Below are positions 51,539-59,904 of a stretch of 64,000 bases of DNA, one piece after another. Each line of letters starts with the position of its first letter. Position 1 is the stretch's first letter. Location of the stretch: assembly GCA_000761475.1 (NCBI GenBank), contig JQNW01000007.1, positions 248,001-312,000 of the forward strand. The letters are read 5' to 3'. The DNA is from Chromohalobacter israelensis (GTDB lineage: Bacteria; Pseudomonadota; Gammaproteobacteria; Pseudomonadales; Halomonadaceae). The translations under genes and the position numbers were made by a program. The notes under the pieces were generated by a model. It was given only the letters and a program-made list of their open reading frames with translations, did not search any database and was not told the origin of the DNA.

Positions 51539-52373
51539 TCAGCGCGCCTGTATGAACTCGAGCAGGTCGGCGTTGATCCGTTCGGGGTGCGTGGCGAACA
51601 TGCCATGCGACAGGTCGGGGTAGGTCTTCAGCGTGCCGTTGGGCAGGAGCTTGACCGCCTTGTGGGTCGAGGCCTCGATCGGAACGATCTGGTCGTCCTC
51701 TCCGTGCATCACCAGCACGGGAATCGTGATCGCCTGGAGATCGTCGGTGAAGTCGGTCTCCGAGAATGCCTCGATGGGAGTCGTACTGGGCCTTGGCGCC
51801 GCCTTCCATGCCCTGTCGCCACCAGTTGTCGATCAGGCCCTGGCTGACCACGGCACCGTCGCGATTGAACCCGTAGAACGGGCCGGCGGGGATATCCTTG
51901 AAGAACTGTGCGCGATTGGCTGTCAGGGCGCTGCGAAAGCCGTCGAACACCTCCTTGGGCGTGCCTTCCGGATTGGCGGATGTCTGCAGCATCAGCGGGG
52001 TCACCGCGCCTATCAAGACGGCCTTGGCGACGCGGCCTGATTCTGCCCGGGCGACGTAGCGCGCGACGCCGCCGCCGCCGGTGGAATGGCCGATATGAAC
52101 GGCGTCTTTCAGATCGAGTGCGTTCACCAGCTCTGCCGTGTCGGACGCGTAGGTGTCCATGTCGTTGCCCGTATCGGTCTGGTCCGAGCGCCCGTGCCCT
52201 CGGCGGTCGAAGGCGATGACACGGTAGCCCTGCGATAGAAAGAACAGCATCTGACTATCCCAGTCGTCCGCCGAAAGCGGCCAGCCGTGGTGAAAGACAA
52301 TGGGCTGGGCGTCTTTGGCTCCCCAGTCCTTGTAGAAAACGTTCGCACCGTCTCGAGTCGTAATGGTTGCCAT
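51539..52373 (-). pseudogene. Alpha/beta-hydrolase (non-heme chloroperoxidase-like), frameshifted
   Basis: From ATG 52373 the frame gives [40 protein letters not shown] and [20 protein letters not shown] (nucleophile Ser in G-H-S-T-G). At GGG 51776-51778 one extra base shifts the frame. The true continuation ([40 protein letters not shown] with the Asp, and [20 protein letters not shown] with the His) ends at 51539. Without the shift it would be a normal 277-residue esterase/perhydrolase. A sequencing error in a C/G run is possible. Confidence 0.85.
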
Positions 52374-52726
52374 CTCTTTACCTTCTGTTGGTAGAAGCCG
52401 GATACCGATTTTCCAGGGGCTGGCGACTCGACAGGCGATGCTCGATTCTCGCAGTGGTTTCACCATCCCCGCTTGAACAGCCCTTGTAGATTAGCCTCCA
52501 ACGACGTGACGCGGTGTGTTCAGGAACCGCTGTTCCTGCTGAAACGCAATGTTTTCGTCGACGACATGCGTTTCCTGTCCCGATCGCATTGCCATACGTC
52601 AGACGGCGGCTCTTGGGCCTGGAAGCGGAGGGAGGCGTCCGGCGCCTCGCGAGATCAACTCGGGGCTCGGTCTGCGGCTTGTGCCCGGGAGCAGCGTTCG
52701 TGCGACACCGTCCCCGGGACGAGCAC

Positions 52727-54238
52727 TTATCGATGCACCCAGTCCAGGTGCTCGAACGCGCCCCGGGCGTGATCCTCGCGGAACATTGCGTGGTCCCGGT
52801 GCAGGCGGTCGGCGGCCTCGGTGGCGAATTCCACCATGTCCTCGGCGAACAGTGCCGGTGGGCCGATGGCGTTGAGAATCGCAGGCTCGATGTCGTAGTC
52901 GAGCTTGCCGGATTCGTCCGAGAGGGCGTGCACGGTGGCAAGCACGCCGCCGCAGATATGGGCGTATTCCTTCCATTCACTCTTGGAGAGGTCGTCGAGT
53001 TCCATGTCGTCGCGGAACGGCGCGCGCTCGCGGGATAGATAGCTGTGCCCCTCGAACGTGACGTGGCCGTAGAAAAGATCGCCGCGTATCAGGTGCACGG
53101 CCTGGGCATGGCTGATGCGTTCGGCGAGGGTGTCCATTTCGTAGGCGGAGGGCGGTACCAGGCCGGACAGGGCGGAGCGCCGGGCCTGCTTGTACTCGAT
53201 GATCAAGTCGTCCGTGCCGTCGCGCCGGGGGCCTTCGATCAGCACGTAATAGCGGTTGAGCCCCAGCGAGGCGGTGCCCTGGCCGAGACGTATCGCCACG
53301 TCCTTCACGTGCATGCCATGCTTGTCTCGTCCCTTGGCGCGTGCCGGCACGTCGATCTCGTTTTCCTCGACCAGCCGGTCGGTGATCGCCTGGAATTCGT
53401 CACGGCGCGACGAGATCGGCACCAGTTTCCTGGTCGGGCGGAAGCCGCTGCGTGTCTCGTTCAGGTAGTCGTCGGCGAGCCACTCGGCACGGTCTTCATC
53501 GGCATCCTCGAACAGCTTGCGGATGAGCTTCGGCGCGTTGTCGTGACGCATTTCCTCATCCTGCTCGGTGCCTTCGCGCGCCAGCCGTTCCATCGTCTCG
53601 ATGTAGCCCTGCACGAAACGACGCACGACCTTGACGCGATGCTTGTGCTTGAGCTCGCCCTCGGTTTCGGAGGCGATCATGAAGCCGACCGCGCCGCGTT
53701 TGATATCCCAGGTGAAGGGCGCGTAGTAGGCTTCGTCGAAATCGTTGACCGAGAAGATCGGCACGTTGTCCACGTTGGGCATGACGCCGAAGTTGCCGGG
53801 GTGAACGTCGCCGAGCGCGAGCACGGTGGGCATCCAGGCGTCGTCGCCAGCCATGTCGCGGTAGAACAGCAGCGCCGTGCCGCGAAAGAACGAAAACAGC
53901 GAGTCGGAGAGCTGGTCGAACTTGGCGCTGGCTTCCTCGCAACCTTCCGCGATGCGTGTCTGGTGATCCTCGCGCAGCGTCTGGCGCACGTGCCGACGAC
54001 GCTCGAACCCGGTCAGTGCGCGCGGGCGCAGCACGAATTCGCCGGCCGCCACTGCCTCGGCCAGGCGCTTGAAGGTATCGAAACGCGTCGCCACCACCGG
54101 CGCGGCGGCCTTCTCGAACGACTGCCGCTCGAGCGCCGCCGCCAATTCCGCCTTGCTCATTGACGAGCGTCCCGAGATCTCCTGCTGTTGCGCTTGCTCG
54201 TAGAGTGCCTTGCGCGTCGGTTCCGATTCCTGGCTCAT
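52727..54238 (-). CDS. DUF2252 family protein with Rho-N-like N-terminus
   Basis: 503 residues. The N-terminal 40 residues (RKALYEQAQQQEISGRSSMS, KAELAAALERQ) resemble the Rho termination-factor N-terminal/SAP-like helical domain. The rest is DUF2252: FFRGTALLFYRDMAGDDAWM, GDVHPGNFGVMPNVDNVPIF (H-x-x-N kinase-like loop), SVNDFDEAYYAPFTWDIKRG (D-F-D) and KGRDKHGMHVKDVAIRLGQG. The H-P-G-N and D-F-D motifs suggest an aminoglycoside-phosphotransferase-like kinase fold. Substrate unknown. Remnants of such a gene's 3' end flank the abiE operon. Confidence 0.85.
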   Translation of the reverse strand: MSQESEPTRKALYEQAQQQEISGRSSMSKAELAAALERQSFEKAAAPVVATRFDTFKRLAEAVAAGEFVLRPRALTGFERRRHVRQTLREDHQTRIAEGCEEASAKFDQLSDSLFSFFRGTALLFYRDMAGDDAWMPTVLALGDVHPGNFGVMPNVDNVPIFSVNDFDEAYYAPFTWDIKRGAVGFMIASETEGELKHKHRVKVVRRFVQGYIETMERLAREGTEQDEEMRHDNAPKLIRKLFEDADEDRAEWLADDYLNETRSGFRPTRKLVPISSRRDEFQAITDRLVEENEIDVPARAKGRDKHGMHVKDVAIRLGQGTASLGLNRYYVLIEGPRRDGTDDLIIEYKQARRSALSGLVPPSAYEMDTLAERISHAQAVHLIRGDLFYGHVTFEGHSYLSRERAPFRDDMELDDLSKSEWKEYAHICGGVLATVHALSDESGKLDYDIEPAILNAIGPPALFAEDMVEFATEAADRLHRDHAMFREDHARGAFEHLDWVHR

Positions 54239-54328
54239 GCATCCCCCTGCCTGTCCTGGCTACCGTGGTGTCGTTGTCTCCTTGCCCGTCAGCATGCACG
54301 ACTTGGGAGGAGGGTGCATGTGCGCTGG

Positions 54329-55336
54329 TTAGCTCTCGTCGAGCTCCAGGATCCGCCCACCGGCCTGCGTGAAGCGCTCGAGGTAGACTGCGGGGTCCAG
54401 CAGTTGATACGGAAAATAGAGCCCCGCGCCAACTGCTGGTTTGCCATCGAGGCCAACGAGCCTCTCGAGAAGTAGCGCGACCCCGAGCCCTGTCAGCGGC
54501 ATCTGCCCTTCGGGGTGAGTCACCGCGTGGCGTGAGCGTAGCGGCTGCGCTGCCTGATCCTCGCCCTCGAGTTCGATGATGATCTCGGTGGACATCGGCT
54601 CGCCACGGCGGCGGCTCGAGCTGACACCAATGGCCAGGTTGAATTCAACGTTGGGGGCACCGGTGACGGTGGCGAGGCCGAACACGTCGTGAGGCGATAG
54701 GCCGGTCGCTTCCAGCATCGCTCCATCGGCGGCGCGGAAACGGGTCTCGAGATCGTCGCCGCTGCGCCAGACCCAGGCACCGTTGCGGCGCGCCTGGACG
54801 GCAGGAAGGGCTTTCGTCTGACGCTCCAGGTCGTCGAAGGAGGCCGGGCCGCCTTCGTCTTGCTCGTCCAGCAAGGCGCCGATGCGAATCGTGTCGATGC
54901 GACGGAATGTTTTGGCGAACTCGAGCGCGGGAATCGTCGTCGCGCCCACCAGCCATTCGGTACCCAGTATCACCGGTGCAGCCTTCGGTCGGTGCATATA
55001 GGCGGCGATGTCGGGGCCGATTTCGGTCATGGCGGGGGATACGCTGAGATAGGGCACGCCCCGGCGTTGCGCGAATTGAAGCGCCGCAGTGGTGGTGTCG
55101 GTAAAAAAGATCGCGATGGCGCTGACCGGGCGTGCGCCGAGGCCGATGTCTTGCGCGTCGAGGTCCACCGCGACGCCTTCGGCGTTGCCGATAGCGGCTG
55201 CCGCTTGCTGGGCGCTGGCGAGATCGCGTCCGCCGATCAGCAGGGGAAGTGCCGGATACGCTTCGCGCAGGAAGCGTGCCGCCTGTCGGCCGACGTTACC
55301 GGCGCCTCCAATGAGCAGGATGGGGTCGAGTGTCAT
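54329..55336 (-). CDS. Saccharopine-dehydrogenase-like NAD(P)-binding protein
   Basis: 335 residues. Rossmann start MTLDPILLIGGAGNVGRQAA (G-G-A-G-N-V-G), then RFLREAYPALPLLIGGRDLA, GVAVDLDAQDIGLGARPVSA and PYLSVSPAMTEIGPDIAAYM. The C-terminal part is strand-rich with no catalytic set I recognise. ATG 55336 has GGAG seven bases upstream and is preferred to ATG 55354. Divergent from the tetR gene, with two operator-like repeats between them, so it is probably the TetR target. Confidence 0.82.
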   Translation of the reverse strand: MTLDPILLIGGAGNVGRQAARFLREAYPALPLLIGGRDLASAQQAAAAIGNAEGVAVDLDAQDIGLGARPVSAIAIFFTDTTTAALQFAQRRGVPYLSVSPAMTEIGPDIAAYMHRPKAAPVILGTEWLVGATTIPALEFAKTFRRIDTIRIGALLDEQDEGGPASFDDLERQTKALPAVQARRNGAWVWRSGDDLETRFRAADGAMLEATGLSPHDVFGLATVTGAPNVEFNLAIGVSSSRRRGEPMSTEIIIELEGEDQAAQPLRSRHAVTHPEGQMPLTGLGVALLLERLVGLDGKPAVGAGLYFPYQLLDPAVYLERFTQAGGRILELDES

Positions 55337-55359
55337 GTCGGTTCTCCGGGTCAAGAGTC

Positions 55360-55408
55360 AACCTACTAAAGGTAGTTTTTTGAACATTAACCTACTTGTG
55401 GTAGGTTT
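55360..55408. promoter_or_regulatory. Two tandem TetR-type operators
   Basis: AACCTACTAAAGGTAGTTT (55360-55378) and AACCTACTTGTGGTAGGTTT (55389-55408) are two copies of the inverted repeat ACCTAC-N4-5-GTAGGT, 29-30 bases apart centre to centre. They lie in the 106-base gap between the divergent reductase-like and tetR genes. This is the layout expected for TetR autoregulation plus control of the neighbour. Confidence 0.75.
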
Positions 55409-55442
55409 TCAATCTGCCAGAGAGCATGGAAGAGGGGAGAAC

Positions 55443-56057
55443 GTGAAGCGCAGTGCAAGCGAGACAGGACAGAAAACAGGCGCCCGGCGGCTCTCCGGGC
55501 CCGAGCGGCGGCACCAATTACTCGATACGGCGTTGCAGATCGTGCGCGAAGAGGGCGCGGATCGACTGACGCTGGGCCATCTGGCAGCGCGTGCCGGCGT
55601 CTCCAAGCCGGTCGCTTATGATCATTTCGGTACGCGCTCGCAGCTTCTGATCGCGTTATACAAACTGATCGACCGCCGGCAGTCGGAGGCACTTCGCGAA
55701 ACGCTGACGACCGAGGGCCGGCGCTTCGAGGACACTGCGTCGCTGCTCGCGGCCGCCCACGTGCATTGCCATGCCGACACCAGCGGCGAGTGGCATGCCA
55801 TTGGCGCCGCGCTGGCGGGAAGCGAAGAGAAAGAGGCGGTCTATCAGGAGTTGCTCGATGGCTACGTTCAGCTGTTCGCGGCGGTATTGCGGCCCTATTG
55901 CACGCTTGAGGAGACTGAGCTCGAACGCCGCTGTGTGGGCTTGATCGGTGCGGGTGACGCGCTGTCGGCGGCCATGGTGCGCGGTAACTGCAGCGAGGCC
56001 GACGCGGCGGAATCGTTCGCCGCACTGATCCGGGGTGGGCTTCGGGAGACGCCTTGA
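55443..56057 (+). CDS. TetR/AcrR-family regulator
   Basis: 204 residues from GTG 55443, which has AGGGGAG six bases upstream; no ATG is near. The HTH is [20 protein letters not shown] then [20 protein letters not shown]. The ligand-binding helices follow ([40 protein letters not shown]). It shares its stop with the start of the DUF2256 gene (TGATG). The adjacent repeats at 55360-55408 are its probable operators. Confidence 0.88.
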   Translation: MKRSASETGQKTGARRLSGPERRHQLLDTALQIVREEGADRLTLGHLAARAGVSKPVAYDHFGTRSQLLIALYKLIDRRQSEALRETLTTEGRRFEDTASLLAAAHVHCHADTSGEWHAIGAALAGSEEKEAVYQELLDGYVQLFAAVLRPYCTLEETELERRCVGLIGAGDALSAAMVRGNCSEADAAESFAALIRGGLRETP

Positions 56058-56197
56058 TGCCGCATCGCAAACCTCACCTCCCCACCAAGATCTGCCCGGT
56101 GTGCCAGCGTCCCTTTGCCTGGCGCAAGAAGTGGGCGCGGGACTGGGAGAATGTCGTCTACTGCTCGGCCCGGTGTCGCCGCGAGAAGAGGGGATGA
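56057..56197 (+). CDS. DUF2256 small zinc-ribbon-like protein
   Basis: 46 residues, [20 protein letters not shown] then [20 protein letters not shown] and RREKRG, matching the whole DUF2256 family including C-x2-C and C-x3-C, a likely zinc site. Function unknown. Translation is coupled to tetR by the TGATG overlap. Confidence 0.9.
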   Translation: MPHRKPHLPTKICPVCQRPFAWRKKWARDWENVVYCSARCRREKRG

Positions 56198-56258
56198 TGC
56201 AAGACGCCCGGTTGGCGCGCATTGCCGTTTCAGGGCGCGTTTGCCGTGTGAGCTGCCG

Positions 56259-56918
56259 TCATTCCAGCAGCAGCATGCCTTGCTCGATATCCGCGGCAAT
56301 CGCCTCGCAGAACGACGTCAGGTCGCCGCGCCTGAGCGCCTGTGTCACTTCGCGATGATAGTCGTCGGTGATGCTCGATGCGCCCCAGCGCGTGCAGATG
56401 TAGCGCATGCTGGGGCCGTATTGCAGCCAGAGTATCTCGACCAGTGGCAACAGCACCTGCGATTGGCTCAGGCGATAGATATGGAAGTGAAACTGGTAAT
56501 TGCCGCGCATGTAACTGACCAGATCGCCCTGGGCGATGGCGTCGTTGATCTGCTCGTCGATCCGTTCCAGGGCCTCGATGTCGGCGACCCCGATATGGTC
56601 GAAGGCCTGGCGCGACACCTCGGTTTCCAGATTTTTTCTGGCGAACAGGATTTCATGAAACCGGTCATGGCTCAGCTCCGGGACGATGATCTTGCGGCTG
56701 TCGGAGAAGATCAGCGCACCCTCGGTCACCAGCCAGCGTATCGCCTCGCGGGCCGGCATGGTGCCGGTGCCGTATTTCGCGGCGATGCGCCGAATCGAGA
56801 TCACTTCGCCGGGCGTGAAATCACCCTCGCAAAGGCGCACGCGCAGGGCCCGGTGAAGCCGGGTCGAGGCGGTGTCGGGCGAAAAAGCCGTACGACTGGC
56901 GGTTGATTCCGTGGTCAT
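56259..56918 (-). CDS. GntR-family regulator (FadR/FCD type) of the putrescine cluster
   Basis: 219 residues. Winged HTH: STRLHRALRVRLCEGDFTPG, EVISIRRIAAKYGTGTMPAR and EAIRWLVTEGALIF. The FCD ligand domain (LFARKNLETEVSRQAFDHIG, NYQFHFHIYRLSQSQVLLPL) has His residues that could hold a metal. I start at ATG 56918; TTG 56930 is an alternative. It is divergent from the puuA-like gene, and a long palindrome that fits a GntR operator lies between them. Confidence 0.9.
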   Translation of the reverse strand: MTTESTASRTAFSPDTASTRLHRALRVRLCEGDFTPGEVISIRRIAAKYGTGTMPAREAIRWLVTEGALIFSDSRKIIVPELSHDRFHEILFARKNLETEVSRQAFDHIGVADIEALERIDEQINDAIAQGDLVSYMRGNYQFHFHIYRLSQSQVLLPLVEILWLQYGPSMRYICTRWGASSITDDYHREVTQALRRGDLTSFCEAIAADIEQGMLLLE

Positions 56919-57034
56919 GCGATTTGCCAAAGCCTTTTACGAAATGAAAGTCCGAGCCAGGCGTTCCAGCTTAACGTAACTGGCGGGGGCAATCACGATA
57001 CCGGCTTGCTTGTGGGGTCGATGGGGCTCTGCTA

Positions 57035-57060
57035 GTGTGATCACACATATGTGATCACAC
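57035..57060. promoter_or_regulatory. GntR operator palindrome upstream of puuA
   Basis: GTGTGATCACAC, then ATAT, then GTGATCACAC: two TGTGATCACA-type palindromes in tandem, themselves arranged symmetrically. It ends 27 bases before ATG 57088. The word TGTGATCACA also fits loosely to a CRP site half, but the tandem symmetrical layout beside a gntR gene favours the local regulator. Confidence 0.75.
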
Positions 57061-57087
57061 CGGACCATAACAAGATCGAGAGTCCCT

Positions 57088-58458
57088 ATGGCGCAGATAT
57101 CGCAGGCTCCGTTTGCCCGCAGCACCGACCGCCCTCACGAGGACGCGGCCACCGACCGGGTCGAAGTGCTGTGCATCGACATGAACGGCATTCCGCGCGG
57201 CAAGTGGGTGCCCGCCGAACAGCTCGACAAGGTGATGGAGGGGCAGGTGCGCCTGCCGCTCTCGACGCAGTCGCTGGATATCTGGGGCGAGGACAACGAT
57301 GCGCTGACCGGGCTGTCGCAGTCGATCGGCGACCCCGACGGGGTCTGTCACGCCGATGAGCGTACCTTGACGCCACTGCCCTGGGCCAAGGGCCACCAGG
57401 TGCTCACCACCCTGCACGACTTGAACGGCACGCCGAGTTTCATGGACCCGCGCGCCATGCTCGCCGCGGTCGTCGAGCGCTTTCGTCGCCACGGCTGGAC
57501 GCCGGTAGTCGCCATCGAGCTGGAGTTCTACCTGCTCGATGCCGAGGCTCGGCACGCGCTCGAGCCGAGGCCGCCCGCGCCGCTGTGTCCGGGTGGGGAT
57601 CCCCGGGGGCAGCAGCTCTACGAGCTCGAGACGATGGATGCGGTGGCGCCGGTCCTCGACACCATCCGCGCGTTCGCCCGCACCCAGAACATCCCGGCGG
57701 ATACGCTGATCGCCGAGTTCGGGCCGGGGCAGTTCGAGGTCAATCTCTGGCATCGCCCGGATGCCCTGGCCGCCGCCGACGATGCGCTGTACTTCAAGCG
57801 TCTCGTGGCTCAGGCCGCCCGTCATCACGGCCTGGCGAGCACCTTCATGGCCAAGCCCTACACCGATCAGGCGGGGTCGGGCATGCATCTTCACGTCAGT
57901 GTGCTCGACGAGGACGGCAACAATATCTTCGATCGCGACAACGGCGCCGGACATCTCGACGCTGCCATCGGCGGCGTGATGCACAGCTTGCTCGATGGTC
58001 AGGCGATCTTCGCGCCGCACGGCAATTCCTACCGCCGCTTTCAACCCGACAGCTTCGCGCCGATCGAGTGCAACTGGGGGCGTGATCATCGCGGTGCGGC
58101 CGTGCGCGTGCCGGAATGGCAAGGTGCCGCGGCGCGTCTGGAACATCGCGTGGCCGGCGCCGATGCCAACCCTTATCTGGTCGCCACGGCGCTGCTGGGG
58201 GGCATTCTGCATGGGCTCGAGCAACGCATCGTGCCGCCACCGGCCATCGAGGACGAAGCCCATGCGCGGCAGCGCTCCGAGCATCTCACCCATGACTGGC
58301 TCACCGCGCTCGAGCGTTTCGCCGCCTCGCCGGCCATGGCCGATATCTTCGGCACGGCGTATCGAGATCTCTACGCCAGGATCAAGCGTCACGAGGCCCG
58401 GGAGCTCATGGCCAGGGTCACCGATGTCGACCGCCAGACGTATCTTTCCCGTCTTTAA
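57088..58458 (+). CDS. puuA: Gamma-glutamylputrescine synthetase (glutamine-synthetase family)
   Basis: 456 residues of the GS fold. It would join glutamate to putrescine (or a related polyamine) with ATP. Key blocks: VLCIDMNGIPRGKWVPAEQL, VAIELEFYLLDAEARHALEP (metal Glu), DTLIAEFGPGQFEVNLWHRP, TFMAKPYTDQAGSGMHLHVS (G-S-G-x-H-x-H) and GAAARLEHRVAGADANPYLV (R and N-P-Y). Genes for the matching oxidase and an antiporter follow. The stop codon TAA lies at the left edge of a MITE. Confidence 0.88.
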   Translation: MAQISQAPFARSTDRPHEDAATDRVEVLCIDMNGIPRGKWVPAEQLDKVMEGQVRLPLSTQSLDIWGEDNDALTGLSQSIGDPDGVCHADERTLTPLPWAKGHQVLTTLHDLNGTPSFMDPRAMLAAVVERFRRHGWTPVVAIELEFYLLDAEARHALEPRPPAPLCPGGDPRGQQLYELETMDAVAPVLDTIRAFARTQNIPADTLIAEFGPGQFEVNLWHRPDALAAADDALYFKRLVAQAARHHGLASTFMAKPYTDQAGSGMHLHVSVLDEDGNNIFDRDNGAGHLDAAIGGVMHSLLDGQAIFAPHGNSYRRFQPDSFAPIECNWGRDHRGAAVRVPEWQGAAARLEHRVAGADANPYLVATALLGGILHGLEQRIVPPPAIEDEAHARQRSEHLTHDWLTALERFAASPAMADIFGTAYRDLYARIKRHEARELMARVTDVDRQTYLSRL

Positions 58459-58599
58459 GCTCTGTCTGAAAAATCGACGAGCGATGGCCAGACAAGGCAA
58501 AAATTGTCGAAAAAACGGAGTTTACGCGGGGTAAATGAGTATTTTGAGTCGATTTTTAACGCCGTATGGGCGAGCGCAGGCATTTTTTCAGACAAAGCG
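58458..58599. mobile_element. MITE related to the IS427-type IS5 ends
   Basis: A 142-bp non-coding element. Left end AGCTCTGTCTGAAAAA, right end (reverse complement) CGCTTTGTCTGAAAAA, flanked by TA (58456-58457 and 58600-58601) in a T-TA-A context. The IS5 ends in this window are CGTTTTGTCTGAAAAG with the same YTAR target. It carries no ORF. The insertion falls in the puuA stop codon region and leaves TAA intact. Confidence 0.75.
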
Positions 58600-58611
58600 T
58601 AAGGAGCAGGC

Positions 58612-59901
58612 ATGACCCAGCAACGCTGTGCTTCCTATTACACCGCATCGATCGTCCAGGAATCCGACTATCCGCGACTGGAAGGTGAGCATCGTGTCGA
58701 CGTGGCGATCGTCGGCGGCGGCTTCACCGGCGTAGCCACGGCGGTCGAGCTGGCCGAACGCGGCTATCGCGTGGCCATCGTCGAGGCCAACCGGATCGGC
58801 TGGGGGGCCAGCGGACGCAACGGCGGGCAGGTGACCGGCAGTCTCTCCGGCCAGGACGCCATGGCCCGACAAATGCGCCACACGCTGGGCGACGACGCCG
58901 AAAGCTTCGTCTGGAACCTGCGCTGGCGCGGGCATCGGATCATCAAGCAGCGGGTCGAAAAGTATGCGATCCCCTGCGATCTCAAGCACGGCCACCTGCA
59001 GGCGGCCTACAAGCCCAGCCACATCAAGGCGTTGCGACAGGATTTCGAGGCGTCGCAGCACCATGCCATCGGCGAGCATGTGCACTGGCTGGATGCCAAG
59101 GCGGTGCGCGAGGTGGTCGGTACCGAGCTCTATCACGGGGCGATCCGCAACGATTACAACATGCACCTGCACCCGCTCAACCTGTGCCTCGGGGAGGCCC
59201 GCGCGGCGGCAAGCCTGGGGACGCGGATCTTCGAGAATTCGCCGGTGGTGGATATCGAGCACGGCGATACGCCGGTGGTGGTCGGCGAGCACGGCCGGGT
59301 GACGGCCGACAGCGTGATCCTGGCCGGCAACGCCTATCACCGCCTCGAGCGCAAGCAGCTGAAGGGCAAGTTGTTTCCGGCATCGCTGGGCATCGTCACG
59401 ACGGCGCCGCTATCGCCCGAACAGGTGCAGTCCATCGACCCCGAGGATCTGGCGGTCTATGACACGCGTTTCGTGCTCGACTACTACCGACTGACCGCCG
59501 ACAAGCGGCTTCTCTTCGGTGGCGGCGCCAACTACTCGGGGCGCGATTCACAAGACATCGCCTCGGAGCTGCGGCCGCGCCTGGAGCACACCTTCCCGCA
59601 GCTCGAGGGCATTGCCATCGATTTTCAATGGCAAGGCATGGCGGGCATCGTCATCAATCGCATTCCCCAGCTCGGCAAGCTCTCGGACAACGTCTACTAC
59701 GCTCAGGGCTACTCCGGCCACGGCATCGCCACGTCGCACATCGTCGGCGAGATCATGGCCAATGCGGTTGCCGGCACGCTCGAGGAGTTCGATGCCTTCG
59801 CCAACGTGCGGCACATCCGCATCCCGCTCGACGACCGGCTCGGCAATGCACTGCTCGCGGCCGGCATGTGGTACTACCAACTGCTCGAAAAACTCAAATA
59901 G
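58612..59901 (+). CDS. puuB: Gamma-glutamylputrescine oxidase (FAD-dependent)
   Basis: 429 residues of the DAO/GlpO family. It oxidises the amine of gamma-glutamyl-putrescine to the aldehyde. FAD-binding start DVAIVGGGFTGVATAVELAE (G-x-G-x2-G), then IVEANRIGWGASGRNGGQVT, and the C-terminal FAD contact YYAQGYSGHGIATSHIVGEI. The RBS AAGGAG lies next to the right end of the MITE, so the MITE separates it from puuA. An IS481 element was inserted two codons beyond its stop. Confidence 0.88.
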   Translation: MTQQRCASYYTASIVQESDYPRLEGEHRVDVAIVGGGFTGVATAVELAERGYRVAIVEANRIGWGASGRNGGQVTGSLSGQDAMARQMRHTLGDDAESFVWNLRWRGHRIIKQRVEKYAIPCDLKHGHLQAAYKPSHIKALRQDFEASQHHAIGEHVHWLDAKAVREVVGTELYHGAIRNDYNMHLHPLNLCLGEARAAASLGTRIFENSPVVDIEHGDTPVVVGEHGRVTADSVILAGNAYHRLERKQLKGKLFPASLGIVTTAPLSPEQVQSIDPEDLAVYDTRFVLDYYRLTADKRLLFGGGANYSGRDSQDIASELRPRLEHTFPQLEGIAIDFQWQGMAGIVINRIPQLGKLSDNVYYAQGYSGHGIATSHIVGEIMANAVAGTLEEFDAFANVRHIRIPLDDRLGNALLAAGMWYYQLLEKLK

Positions 59902-59904
59902 CAA

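Noticed and set aside
53045..54163. Long plus-strand frame of 372 codons antisense to the DUF2252 gene
   Set aside because: High-GC shadow of a well-supported gene on the other strand; composition is His/Arg-rich and matches no family. The long antisense frames over copA (13815-14660), the APC permease (16163-17347) and puuA (57055-58500) were rejected for the same reason.
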